A stretch of 64,000 nt of DNA from Plantibacter sp. PA-3-X8. Its GTDB lineage: Bacteria > Actinomycetota > Actinomycetes > Actinomycetales > Microbacteriaceae. A program made the position numbers and the translations under genes. The notes beneath the pieces are model-generated. The model ran no database searches and had not been told where the DNA came from. It worked only from the letters and a program-made list of their open reading frames with translations. The stretch is taken from positions 1,178,001-1,242,000 of the forward strand of contig NZ_CP033107.1 of assembly GCF_003856975.1 (NCBI RefSeq). Direction: 5' to 3'. Shown one piece after another: positions 16,793 to 25,447 of this stretch (position 1 is the first letter of the stretch; every line of letters starts with the position of its first letter).

Positions 16793-16811
16793 TGGACAAG
16801 TTTCTCTGAAA

Positions 16812-16825
16812 ACCTGACAACAGGT
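16812..16825. promoter_or_regulatory. Inverted repeat between WYL regulator and VOC gene
   Basis: ACCTG and CAGGT flank four bases (ACAA) in the middle of the 92-bp divergent region. The symmetric placement suggests the operator through which the WYL regulator controls itself and the VOC gene. This is based on position and symmetry only. Confidence 0.4.
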
Positions 16826-16884
16826 GGCGTGATTGGGAGGTTGGCTTGTGTAACACCGCAAGCACCACTCGACAGGAGTCACCC

Positions 16885-17250
16885 ATGCCCGCACCCAACC
16901 TCTTTCTGATCCAGGTCCAGGACGCTGAGGCTGCCACCGCGTTCTACAGCGACCTCTTCGCGATCGAACCTGATTTCACCAGCCCGAGGTACGTCGCTTT
17001 CCCGGTTGCTCCCGGCGTGCTCTTCGCCCTCTGGACAGGACGCAACGAACACGCGGTGCCCAGCACCCCGCGCACGTTCGAGGTCGGGCTCATGGTTCCC
17101 GGTTCGGAGGCCGCCGTCGACCAGGTGTTCGAGGAGTGGAAGGCCAAGGGCGTCACCGTCGTGGAGGAGCCACACGATGACGTCTTCGGTCGAACGTTCG
17201 TGATTGCAGACCCCGACGGGAATCTCATTCGCGTCTCACCCGTGGACTGA
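16885..17250 (+). CDS. VOC-superfamily (glyoxalase/bleomycin-resistance-like) protein
   Basis: This 121-residue protein has the paired beta-alpha-beta-beta-beta modules of the vicinal oxygen chelate fold: VQDAEAATAFYSDLFAIEP at the start of the first, and FGRTFVIADPDGNLIRV at the end of the second, where family members carry a metal-binding Glu that is here replaced within DPDGN. It may bind a small hydrophobic drug or act as a dioxygenase/glyoxalase relative; with few metal ligands visible, a binding role is as likely as catalysis. AGGAGT precedes the ATG. It is divergent from the WYL regulator, which probably controls it. Confidence 0.82.
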   Translation: MPAPNLFLIQVQDAEAATAFYSDLFAIEPDFTSPRYVAFPVAPGVLFALWTGRNEHAVPSTPRTFEVGLMVPGSEAAVDQVFEEWKAKGVTVVEEPHDDVFGRTFVIADPDGNLIRVSPVD

Positions 17251-17379
17251 TGCTCGTGGCCCGCGCGGCTTCTGGGAGACAACCTCCACAGCGGCGTGGG
17301 CTGCCAGGCATGCCATGGGCTTGTCGAACCGAGCTGAGGGGCGACCGGGGGCAGCGCGGGGCCGATTCGCCTCCGATAC

Positions 17380-17398
17380 TCAGGTAAGGCTATCCTTC
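17380..17398. promoter_or_regulatory. Putative DtxR/IdeR iron box upstream of the siderophore importer
   Basis: The 19-base site TCAGGTAAGGCTATCCTTC agrees at 14 of 19 positions with the IdeR/DtxR consensus TTAGGTTAGGCTAACCTAA, including the central AGG-GCT core. It ends 32 bases before the GTG of the iron-siderophore binding protein gene. Binding of an Fe(II)-loaded DtxR/IdeR-type repressor here would keep the importer off in iron-replete cells. Confidence 0.72.
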
Positions 17399-17430
17399 CT
17401 AGGTCCCACCCCTCGAATGAAGGAGACGAC

Positions 17431-18474
17431 GTGCACCAGCGCGCCGCCATCAGCCTCGTCCTCGCCGCGGCACTCGCCGTCGGACTGTCCGCCTGCGGCG
17501 CGTCCGAAGCGGTGGAGCCCGAATCGACCGCCGCCGCAGGACAGGGCGCGACGGAGTACCCGCTCACGCTCGACAACTGCGGCACCGAGGTCACGATCGA
17601 CGCCGCGCCCCAGCGGGTCGTCTCCCTCGACCAGAACTCGACCGAGATCCTGCTGTCCCTCGGTCTCGAAGACCGCATGGTCGGCACCGCCTCCTGGACG
17701 GACCCCGTCCTCGACTCCCTCGCCGACGCGAACGCCGACGTCCCGCGCCTGGCCGACAATGCGCCCACCTACGAGGTCGTCCTCGGTGCCGACCCGGACT
17801 TCGTCACCGCGTCCTTCGGCCGCCACTTCAACGAGGGCGGCGTCGCACCACGCGAGCGGTTCGCCGAGACCGGTGTCGCCAGCTACCTCTCGCCCACCGA
17901 CTGCGACAACGGGACGAGCATCAACGGTGGCGGGACGCGCACGACACCGCTCGCCATCGACGCGCTGTACCAGGAGATCACCGAGATGGGCGAGGTCTTC
18001 GACGTCTCCGACCGTGCTGCCGCGCTCGTCGCCGACCTGAAGGCCCGTGCCGCGAAGGCGACCGAGGGTGTCGACTTCGACGGCACGACCGTCGCGTTCT
18101 GGTTCGCAGACACGAAGACCCCGTACGTCGGCGGTGGGCTCGGATCCGCCGCGCTGCTCGCCTCGACCACCGGGCTCGACAACGTCTTCGGGGAACTCGA
18201 GGACGACTGGCCGGCCACCACCTGGGAAGACCTCGTCGACCGCGACCCGCAGGTCCTCGTCCTCGGCGACCTGCAGCGCGACCGGTTCCCTGGCGACCGC
18301 CTCGACGACAAAGTCGCCTTCCTGGAGTCCGACCCGCTCACGAAGACCATGGACGCGGTGCGCAACCAGCGGTACATCGCCCTGCACGGCGCCGAGCTGA
18401 ACCCGTCCATCCGCTTCGTCGACGGCCTCGAGAAGATCAAGGCGTGGTGGGTCGAGCACGAGGACGAGCTCTGA
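17431..18474 (+). CDS. Ferric-siderophore ABC importer, substrate-binding lipoprotein
   Basis: This 347-residue protein has a signal peptide with lipobox LSAC (Cys22), then the FecB/FhuD-type fold of two lobes joined by a long helix: APQRVVSLDQNSTEILLSLGL in the N-lobe and DRDPQVLVLGDLQ in the C-lobe. It would capture a ferric siderophore outside the membrane and deliver it to the permease. AAGGAG sits before the GTG start. It opens a three-gene operon of binding protein, permease and ATPase, preceded by an iron box. The siderophore is unknown, and no biosynthesis genes are nearby. Confidence 0.92.
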   Translation: MHQRAAISLVLAAALAVGLSACGASEAVEPESTAAAGQGATEYPLTLDNCGTEVTIDAAPQRVVSLDQNSTEILLSLGLEDRMVGTASWTDPVLDSLADANADVPRLADNAPTYEVVLGADPDFVTASFGRHFNEGGVAPRERFAETGVASYLSPTDCDNGTSINGGGTRTTPLAIDALYQEITEMGEVFDVSDRAAALVADLKARAAKATEGVDFDGTTVAFWFADTKTPYVGGGLGSAALLASTTGLDNVFGELEDDWPATTWEDLVDRDPQVLVLGDLQRDRFPGDRLDDKVAFLESDPLTKTMDAVRNQRYIALHGAELNPSIRFVDGLEKIKAWWVEHEDEL

Positions 18475-18483
18475 ACCCGGAGA

Positions 18484-18519
18484 CGGTGACGAGCGGCGAA
18501 CCGGTGACGAGCGGCGACA
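18484..18519. repeat. 18-bp direct tandem duplication at the permease start
   Basis: CGGTGACGAGCGGCGAAC (18484-18501) is followed at once by CGGTGACGAGCGGCGACA (18502-18519), 16 of 18 bases identical. If translation starts at the GTG in the first unit, the repeats encode VTSGEP-VTSGDT. The duplication leaves several GTG start candidates in frame with the permease. Confidence 0.7.
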
Positions 18520-18524
18520 CGCTG

Positions 18525-19580
18525 ATGAACAGCGACACGGCACGGCGACCGGCCTCGCGCGCACGCCGCGCGACGATCACCGGCCTGCTCGTCCTCGCCG
18601 GCGTGGTCCTCCTCCTCGTCTCGGTCGGCATGGCGATCACGCTCGGACCGGCGGACATCCTGCTCGTGAACGTCCGGGACATCGTCGCGAACCACCTCGG
18701 TGTCACCGACATCCCGGTGAAGCTGTCGAAGGACGCGATCGTGTGGGAGGAACGCCTGCCGCGGGCCTTCGTCGCGGCAGCCTGCGGAGCCGGGCTCGGG
18801 CTCTGCGGCGTCATCATGCAGTCGCTCCTCCGCAACCCGCTGGCCGACCCGTTCATCCTCGGCATCTCCTCCGGTGCGTCGACCGGTGCTGTCGCGATCG
18901 GGATCCTCGGACTCGGCGGTGCGTCGATCGGCCTCTCCGGCGGCGCCTTCATCGGCGCGCTCGTCGCCTTCGGACTCGTGCTCCTGCTCTCACGCCTGTC
19001 GGGCGGCGGGACCGACCGGGTCGTGCTCGCCGGCGTCGCCAGCACGCAACTCTTCTCCGCGCTGACCTCGCTGATCATCTTCGCGTTCGCCGACTCGGAC
19101 GAGACGCGCGGCGTGATGTTCTGGCTGCTCGGCTCGCTCGAGGGCGTGCGCTGGGACGACGTGGCACTCTGTGCGATCGTCGTCGTCGCCGGGTCGCTCC
19201 TGTGCCTGCGGTACGCCCATGCACTCGACGCGTTCGCCTTCGGTGAGGACGTCGCGGCATCGCTCGGCATCCACGTCGCGAGGACGCGGGCGATCCTGCT
19301 CATCGCGACGGCGCTCATCACGGCGACGCTGGTGAGCGTCGCGGGGGCGATCGGTTTCGTCGGACTCGTCCTGCCCCACGCCGCCCGCCTGCTCGTCGGA
19401 CCCCGTCACGGTCGCCTCATCCCGGCCACGGCGATCATCGGTGCGATCTTCATGGTCTGGGTGGATGCCGGTTCCCGCGTCGCGTTCTCACCGACGCCGC
19501 TGCCGGTCGGTGTCGGGACCGCGCTCGTCGGGGTGCCGGTCTTCATCGCCCTGCTTGCCCGGAGGAGGAAGCGGGCATGA
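18525..19580 (+). CDS. Ferric-siderophore ABC importer, FecCD-type permease
   Basis: From the ATG at 18525 this is 351 residues with about nine to ten membrane segments, typical of BtuC/FecCD permeases. Family landmarks are RLPRAFVAAACGAGLGLCG, QSLLRNPLADPFILGISSG, FWLLGSL and GFVGLVLPHAARLLVG with its ATPase-contacting loop. Only one permease gene is present, so it probably works as a homodimer. In-frame GTG codons at 18486 and 18504 are alternative starts, and a GGAG lies just before the first. The gene overlaps the ATPase gene by four bases (ATGA). Confidence 0.9.
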   Translation: MNSDTARRPASRARRATITGLLVLAGVVLLLVSVGMAITLGPADILLVNVRDIVANHLGVTDIPVKLSKDAIVWEERLPRAFVAAACGAGLGLCGVIMQSLLRNPLADPFILGISSGASTGAVAIGILGLGGASIGLSGGAFIGALVAFGLVLLLSRLSGGGTDRVVLAGVASTQLFSALTSLIIFAFADSDETRGVMFWLLGSLEGVRWDDVALCAIVVVAGSLLCLRYAHALDAFAFGEDVAASLGIHVARTRAILLIATALITATLVSVAGAIGFVGLVLPHAARLLVGPRHGRLIPATAIIGAIFMVWVDAGSRVAFSPTPLPVGVGTALVGVPVFIALLARRRKRA

Positions 19581-20362
19581 CACTCCACGCTGAGCACGTC
19601 TCCTGGAACCGCGGCGGCGCGCTCGTCGTCGACGGCGTGACCCTGCACCCGGAGCCGGGACAGACCGTCGGCCTCCTGGGTCCGAACGGGTCGGGCAAGT
19701 CGTCGCTCCTGCGGGTGCTCCACGGCCTCGTGAAGCCGACCGCCGGACTCGTGACGCTCGACGGTGTCGACCTGGCGTCGGTCGGTCGACGACGCATCGC
19801 GCGTTCGGTCGCCTCGGTGACGCAGCACGCCGACACCGACGTCGACATCACGGTGCGCGACATCGTGCGGCTCGGCCGGATCCCGCACCGCTCGGGACTC
19901 GGCGGTGACACCGCAGCCGACGAGACCGCCGTCGACCGCGCGCTCGCCCACGTCGGCCTGCTCGACCAAGCCGGCCGCCTCTGGCACACCCTCTCCGGAG
20001 GCGAACGTCAGCGCGCGCAGATCGCGCGGGCGCTCGCCCAGGAGCCGCGCGAGCTCCTCCTCGACGAACCGACCAACCACCTCGACATCCGACACCAGTT
20101 GGAACTGCTCGACCTCGTCTGCGCGCTCCCGGTCACGACCGTGATCGCCATCCACGACCTCAACCTGGCCGCGATGTACTGCGACACGGTCGTGGTACTG
20201 CGCGCCGGTCGGGTGGTTGCTGCGGGGGCTCCGAGCGAGGTACTGACTGCGGCGCTGATCGCGGACGTCTACGGCGTGGCGGCCGAGGTGACGCTGGACG
20301 TCGAGCGCGGGTATCCGGTGGTCACGTTCACGAGATCGGCTGGGCCGTCCCCGTCACGGTGA
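19577..20362 (+). CDS. Ferric-siderophore ABC importer, ATP-binding protein
   Basis: This 261-residue protein is an ABC ATPase of the FecE/FepC type: Walker A GPNGSGKSS (35-43), Q-loop VTQHADTD, signature LSGGERQR, Walker B ELLLDEPTNHLD and switch His IAIHDLN. It powers uptake through the permease encoded just upstream, with which it overlaps. Its last 35 bases overlap the 3' end of the convergent PhzF-like gene, so antisense effects on the ends of both messages are possible. Confidence 0.93.
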   Translation: MTLHAEHVSWNRGGALVVDGVTLHPEPGQTVGLLGPNGSGKSSLLRVLHGLVKPTAGLVTLDGVDLASVGRRRIARSVASVTQHADTDVDITVRDIVRLGRIPHRSGLGGDTAADETAVDRALAHVGLLDQAGRLWHTLSGGERQRAQIARALAQEPRELLLDEPTNHLDIRHQLELLDLVCALPVTTVIAIHDLNLAAMYCDTVVVLRAGRVVAAGAPSEVLTAALIADVYGVAAEVTLDVERGYPVVTFTRSAGPSPSR

Positions 20363-21233
20363 TGCCGCCGGTGGCGGGAACGTCGACCGTCAGGAGACTG
20401 GGCGCGCCGACGTGGTGGCCCTGCCGGATGAGGATCCGAGCCGGAGGGGTGAGGAGACCGAGCTCCCGCAGGTAGCCACCGAAGGAGGCGGCTGCGGAGC
20501 CGGTCGCCGGGTCCTCGGTGATATCGCCGACGGGGAAGAGGTTGCGGGCCTCGACGAGCAGGTGGCCGGCGTCGTCGATCCCGTGGTCGTGCACGACCGT
20601 CACCGTCCCGGCCCAGCCCTGCACGTCCATCAGCGTGCGCAGGGCGGCCGGATCGAAGGTGAACCCGTCGAAGACCTCCTGCTCGCGGACGGCGACGACC
20701 GGGTGTCGGTTGCCGGCGAACGATTCGCGGAGCGGCCACCGCTCGTCGAGGTCGGAACGCTCCAACCCGAGCAACGACAACAGACGATCGGCGACCTCGG
20801 CGTCGAGACCGCGCACGGTGGGTTCGACGCTCGTGAACGACGCGGTGATCGAGCAGGTGTCGCTGTTCGTGACGGTGTCGGCGTCTGCGTCGGAGGCCGT
20901 CTCGATGACGAGCGGCCCGACGTTCGTCTCCAGCGTGAAGCGTCCGACGCCACGGCGCTCAGCCAGGGCGACGGCGGTGGCGATGGTCGCGTGACCGCAG
21001 AACGGGACCTCGGCACCGGGGGAGAAGTAGCGCATGCGCACGTGACGGTCGTCGCCGTCGACACCGTCGACGACGAATGCCGTCTCCGGGTACGCGACCT
21101 CGGTGGCGATCGCCTGCATCTCGGCATCGGTGAGCGCCGAGGCGTCGAGGACGACCCCGGCAGGGTTCCCACCACCCGGCTCGGCTGCGAAGGCGGTCAG
21201 GCGGAGGATCTCGGGAGGTCGCGTGGTCGACAT
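20328..21233 (-). CDS. PhzF-family isomerase/epimerase-like protein
   Basis: This 301-residue protein has the PhzF/diaminopimelate-epimerase-like fold: GGGNPAGVVLD (20-30), the catalytic Glu50 in AYPETAFVV, PFCGHATIATA and DPATGSAAASFGGYL. PhzF-like proteins isomerise dienes or related acids; most members outside phenazine clusters have unknown substrates, and no phenazine genes are near here. It is convergent with, and overlaps by 35 bases, the siderophore ATPase gene. The stop of the adjacent alpha-galactosidase gene (21243) lies just upstream of its start, so it may be the last gene of the minus-strand glycan operon. Confidence 0.88.
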   Translation of the reverse strand: MSTTRPPEILRLTAFAAEPGGGNPAGVVLDASALTDAEMQAIATEVAYPETAFVVDGVDGDDRHVRMRYFSPGAEVPFCGHATIATAVALAERRGVGRFTLETNVGPLVIETASDADADTVTNSDTCSITASFTSVEPTVRGLDAEVADRLLSLLGLERSDLDERWPLRESFAGNRHPVVAVREQEVFDGFTFDPAALRTLMDVQGWAGTVTVVHDHGIDDAGHLLVEARNLFPVGDITEDPATGSAAASFGGYLRELGLLTPPARILIRQGHHVGAPSLLTVDVPATGGITVTGTAQPIS

Positions 21234-21242
21234 CCGACGATG

Positions 21243-23429
21243 CTAACCCGCGTCGCCGTCCTCGCCGACTGCTGAGACCTCCACGATCCAGGCCCGTTCC
21301 GGTGCGGACGACGGGGTCTGGAGACCGGCGTGGAGGAGTGTCCTGCCGGACGCGGCGACGCCGGTCCAGCCCGCGAACGGACCGTCGACGTCGTCCTCCT
21401 CGCCGAACCAGGCGGGCACGGCGCGACCGTCGGTCGGCTCACCGATGCGCAACGGCCGAACCCGGTAGCGACGCTCCGGGTCGAGTCCGCGCAGGGTGAA
21501 CCGCCCGATCCTCGCGACGTCCGAGCGGCTGAGGAACGCGAGCGAGAACAGCCCACGCGACCGGTCCTCGGCCACCACACCCGTGATCTGGAGCGCGTCG
21601 TCGAAGACGTCCTCGCGCACGAGCCTCCCGGTGTGCAACAGGTCACGCGTCCGGCGGTAGAGCCCGAACCACTCGCGCAGCTCGTCGAGCTCCGCCGGGG
21701 ACGCCTGCCGCAGGTCCCACTCGACCCCGAGATGACCGAAGATCGCGGTCGCCGCACGGAAGGACAGCTCGTGCGAGCGGCCCGTGGTGTGCGAGCGCCC
21801 GGAGGCGATGTGGGCGCCGAGCCGCTCCAGGGGGACCAGCTGGGCGGTCCAGCGGTTGACCTGCTGCCGCTCGAGCGGGTCGCTGCAGTCCGAGGCCCAC
21901 ACGCGGTGCGTGCGCTCGAGGACGCCCAGGTCGACGCGTGAGCCGCCGGAGGAGCAGGACTCGATCTCCAGCTCCGGGAACCGACGCGTGAGTTCGTCCA
22001 TCAACCGGTACACGGCCGCCGTCTGACGATGCACGCCGGCCCGACCGTCGGGTGCCGACCCGGCGTCGACGAGGTCGCGGTTCTGATCCCACTTGATGTA
22101 CGCGATGTCGACCTCGGTGAGGATCGCGGTCATCCGTTCCAGGACGGCGGCGAAGGCCTCTGGTCGGCCGAGATCGAGGACCTGCTGGTTCCTGGCGGGG
22201 ATCGGCAATCGTCCACCCGTCTGCATGATCCAGTCCGGGTGCTCCCGGGCCAGATCGGAGTCGAGGTTCACCATCTCCGGCTCGAACCACAGACCGAACT
22301 CCATCCCCAGGCTCCGGACCCGGTCGGCGAGCGGCTGCAGCCCGTCAGGCCACACCTCCTCGTCGACGAACCAGTCGCCGAGCCCCGCGCGGTCGTGTCG
22401 TCGCCCGCGGAACCAGCCGTCGTCGAGGACGAACCGCTCGATCCCGAGCGAGGACGCGACCTCGGCCAACTGCATCAGAGCCTCGGCGTCGTGATCGAAG
22501 TAGACCGCCTCCCACACGTTGAGCGTGAGCGGTCGGTCCCGTGCCGGATGGCCGGGTTGCGCGCGCAGGTGCTCGTGGAACTGCGCGGCCTGCGCGTCGA
22601 GCCCGTCCCCGTAGGCGCCGTACACCCAGGGGCTCGTGTAGGTGTCACCCCTGGCGAGGCGGATCTCGTCGGGCAGCAGCAGTTCGCCGCCCCCGATCAC
22701 CTGGTCGCCGGTCGAGAGCCGTTCCGCCAGATGTCGCTGGTTGCCGCTCCACCCCACGTGGACGCCCCAGACCTCGCCCGTGGCGAAGCCGAACCCGGGG
22801 ACGCCCACGTTCAGGACGAGCGGCGCGTCCGGCCCGGTCCGCCCGCGGCGGTCCTCGCGCACCCAGGCGCCGACCCGGAGCGGCGAGCGCTGCGGCGTCC
22901 GCTCCTTGCCCCACCGGCCGGCGAGGTCGAGGACCTCCCGGGCGCGAGCCGGGATCGGGAGCGCGAGATGCAGGTCGTCGAGCCGGTAGACGCCGTCGGC
23001 GACGTTGCGGAGCGTCGCGCGGACACGCAGGAGACCGGCCTCGCTCAGCTCGAACTCGACGCGGATCGCCAGGCCCGCCCCGGCGTCCTCGCCGTCGACG
23101 GTCACCGTGCGCGGGGTCACCTGCGCCGGCTCCATCGTGAACAGCGGCGACCAGTCGCGTCCGTCCCGGCTGCCGGTGATGCCCGGCCGACCGAGCCAGG
23201 CCTCGCTCTGCTCCGGCAGCACCGCGAGGCGGGTCGGGCGGTCGGGGGCGTTCTCCGTGACGAACCGCTCCGCGCCGCGCACGACATCGGCGAGCTCCGC
23301 AGCGTCGAGCGCACCGAGGTCGGCTCCCCAGTGCGCGATCGACGGGAGGCGACCGTCGTGCAGGTCGATCACGACGCTCACGGCGCGCGATCGCAGGTGG
23401 ACGACGGGCTGTCGGGTGTCGGTGGACAT
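21243..23429 (-). CDS. GH36 alpha-galactosidase
   Basis: This 728-residue protein matches GH36. The nucleophile is Asp448 in YIKWDQNRD, and the acid/base is Asp514 in VWASDCSDPLERQ; their 66-residue spacing is normal for the family. ERFVLDDGWF and FGLWFEPEMVN mark the TIM barrel, with an N-terminal beta-sandwich before it and a short C-terminal beta domain. It removes alpha-linked galactose from oligosaccharides; there is no signal peptide, so it acts in the cytoplasm on imported sugar. AAAGGA precedes the ATG at 23429. It lies 26 bases after the DUF2264 gene in the same operon direction. Confidence 0.93.
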   Translation of the reverse strand: MSTDTRQPVVHLRSRAVSVVIDLHDGRLPSIAHWGADLGALDAAELADVVRGAERFVTENAPDRPTRLAVLPEQSEAWLGRPGITGSRDGRDWSPLFTMEPAQVTPRTVTVDGEDAGAGLAIRVEFELSEAGLLRVRATLRNVADGVYRLDDLHLALPIPARAREVLDLAGRWGKERTPQRSPLRVGAWVREDRRGRTGPDAPLVLNVGVPGFGFATGEVWGVHVGWSGNQRHLAERLSTGDQVIGGGELLLPDEIRLARGDTYTSPWVYGAYGDGLDAQAAQFHEHLRAQPGHPARDRPLTLNVWEAVYFDHDAEALMQLAEVASSLGIERFVLDDGWFRGRRHDRAGLGDWFVDEEVWPDGLQPLADRVRSLGMEFGLWFEPEMVNLDSDLAREHPDWIMQTGGRLPIPARNQQVLDLGRPEAFAAVLERMTAILTEVDIAYIKWDQNRDLVDAGSAPDGRAGVHRQTAAVYRLMDELTRRFPELEIESCSSGGSRVDLGVLERTHRVWASDCSDPLERQQVNRWTAQLVPLERLGAHIASGRSHTTGRSHELSFRAATAIFGHLGVEWDLRQASPAELDELREWFGLYRRTRDLLHTGRLVREDVFDDALQITGVVAEDRSRGLFSLAFLSRSDVARIGRFTLRGLDPERRYRVRPLRIGEPTDGRAVPAWFGEEDDVDGPFAGWTGVAASGRTLLHAGLQTPSSAPERAWIVEVSAVGEDGDAG

Positions 23430-23455
23430 GGGGTCCTTTCGGATGGGTGCGGTGG

Positions 23456-25447
23456 TCAGTCCGCGGACGGGCGTGCGAGCTGGCCGTCCCAGGGGACGAA
23501 GGTGGCGAGGTCGACGTCGTGCACGGTTCCGTCGGTCCACCGTGCGACCAGTCGGGTCCCGGTCACGTCCACCGCGACCGGGAGATCGGGTGTCTCGCCG
23601 TCGTCGAAGCGGAGGGTGTGGAGCGCGGCCAGGACGGTGTGCCCCGGAGCGCTGGCGGCGTACAGCGCCGGAACCGCCGAGTGCGGGCCAAACGCGTTGG
23701 CGTCACGGTAGGCGACGGCCTCCGCGCGGTCCCAGCCGTGCAGCCCGACGATGGTCGCTGCGAGCCCGTCACGACCGACCACCGTGGCCCGCGGCGCGGC
23801 CCCGGCGGGATCGACCACGGTGCGCAGTACCGCGTCGTCGGCGACGGCCGCACCGCCCTCGCGGACGGTCCAGGCGTGCGTCGATTCGACGAGGTGCGCG
23901 CGGAGCTCCTGATCACCGTGGACGATGCTGACCGTGGTGACGGCGCAGCCCGGCCACACCCGGCCGTCGAGCTGCGGGAGGTGCACCGAGCCGGAGACCT
24001 CGCCGACGGTCCGCATCCCGCGGATCGCGGCGCGTCGACTCGCCCGCCCGTCCTCGTCGAGCAGCGCGAGATGGCCGTCGACGTTCTCGTCCCACGCCGC
24101 GCCCGTCCCCGGGGCGGTGTGCGAGGAGTACCCGAACTTGGCGTAGTGCGGATCGTCCGCGTCGGCGCGAGCGGGCTCCACGGGGATCTCGCAGTGGTCG
24201 CTGCCGTGGTTGGCGAGCGTCACGACACCGTCCCGCTGCGAACGCAGGATCCATCCGACCGCCGGCAGCACGGTGGTCTCCGGCGGCCCGTCGGTCGGCT
24301 GCGGGTGTTCCGGAGCGGTCCACACCGGGTCGTCGCGGTCGATGGCGAGCCCGAGGAACCCGATGCCCGCGAGGTAGGGCGGGCCGAAGCCGCTGTAGCT
24401 CTGCGCGGTGGGCTCCCACGGCCCGTACCAACCGAGACTCAGCGGGCCGTCGACGCCGACGCCGTGCCGGACGAACCCCGAGACCACCCCGGAGGCCAGG
24501 CGTCGCGTCGCGCCGGGACTCAACGGGTTCACCCCCGAGAGCTCGGCGCACCAGAGCCCGGCGAGGGCGGCCGTCCGATAGCTCAGCGAGCGGCCGACGT
24601 GCACCATCGACCCGTCGGGTGCGACCATGCGCGCGAAGGAGCCGGTGAAGTCGTGCAGCCGTTCCAGATGCCGTGAGCCGTCGGCCGTGCCCGTGCGGTC
24701 GGTCATGCGGTACCAGGCCCAGAGGTAGGGGTGGATCGCCCACGCGTTGTAGTAGTCGATCGCGTGTTCCGGACCGTCGGTGTACCAGCCCTGCTCCAGG
24801 TGCCACGACTCGACCCGGGCGACGTTCCTCGTGCCGTTCAGCCCGGCGACGTCCTCGTCGACCGAGCGGAGGAACGCCTCCGCCATCGCCGGGAAGAGCT
24901 GCCAGTTGTTGTGCCAGACCTCGAGGCGCGCATGGTGGCGCAGCCAGTCGGCGATCTGCACCTGCTCCTTCCGGGTGAGCCCCGCCCACAGTCGGTCGCG
25001 ACTGACGTACAGGCCGAACGCGATGTTCGCCGCCTCCACGATCGGGTTGGTGACGCCCGTGCCGGGGGCCCGACACGTCACGCCCAGCGGCCAGGACTCC
25101 GGACCGTCCGGGGCCGTACCGGCGAGGAGTGCCCGGCTGTACCAGGCGACGAGGTCCTCGACCCCGGCACCATCGCCGGCACCATCGCCGTCTCCACCGC
25201 CGGCGATCCGTGGTGCGGCGAGGAGGAAGGAACGTCCGACCGCCTCCATGCCCTCGCGTGCGACACCGTCGCGGGTGACCCGACCTGGCAGCCGAGGAAT
25301 GCCGCCGAGCGGGCTCTCGAACCGGCGGACCTCCGCCAGCCACCGGTCGGCCGTGGCCTCCCAGTGCGCCCGCGTCCACCCGGTGAAGGGTGCGGCGACG
25401 GGGTCCGCGGCCGGTAGACGGAACGGCGGGAGCGGGTCGGGCGTCAT
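23456..25447 (-). CDS. DUF2264-family protein of glycan metabolism
   Basis: This 663-residue protein begins with a DUF2264 domain: GWTRAHWEATADRWL, the block AREGMEAVGRSFLLAAPRI near residues 70-90, repeated helical pairs rich in aromatic residues (LWAGLTRKEQ, LEVWHNNWQLFPAMAEAF), and a C-terminal beta-rich half. The N-terminal part resembles an (alpha/alpha) toroid like those of unsaturated glucuronyl hydrolases and lyases. DUF2264 proteins have no settled activity but recur with polysaccharide lyases. The gene overlaps the heparinase-like gene by four bases. There is no signal peptide, which fits a cytoplasmic step after import. Confidence 0.82.
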   Translation of the reverse strand: MTPDPLPPFRLPAADPVAAPFTGWTRAHWEATADRWLAEVRRFESPLGGIPRLPGRVTRDGVAREGMEAVGRSFLLAAPRIAGGGDGDGAGDGAGVEDLVAWYSRALLAGTAPDGPESWPLGVTCRAPGTGVTNPIVEAANIAFGLYVSRDRLWAGLTRKEQVQIADWLRHHARLEVWHNNWQLFPAMAEAFLRSVDEDVAGLNGTRNVARVESWHLEQGWYTDGPEHAIDYYNAWAIHPYLWAWYRMTDRTGTADGSRHLERLHDFTGSFARMVAPDGSMVHVGRSLSYRTAALAGLWCAELSGVNPLSPGATRRLASGVVSGFVRHGVGVDGPLSLGWYGPWEPTAQSYSGFGPPYLAGIGFLGLAIDRDDPVWTAPEHPQPTDGPPETTVLPAVGWILRSQRDGVVTLANHGSDHCEIPVEPARADADDPHYAKFGYSSHTAPGTGAAWDENVDGHLALLDEDGRASRRAAIRGMRTVGEVSGSVHLPQLDGRVWPGCAVTTVSIVHGDQELRAHLVESTHAWTVREGGAAVADDAVLRTVVDPAGAAPRATVVGRDGLAATIVGLHGWDRAEAVAYRDANAFGPHSAVPALYAASAPGHTVLAALHTLRFDDGETPDLPVAVDVTGTRLVARWTDGTVHDVDLATFVPWDGQLARPSAD

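Noticed and set aside
22029..23711. A 560-codon plus-strand frame opposite the GH36 gene
   Set aside because: It is Arg/Glu/Val-rich without any domain, overlaps a clear GH36 gene, and is a common artefact of high-GC codon bias.
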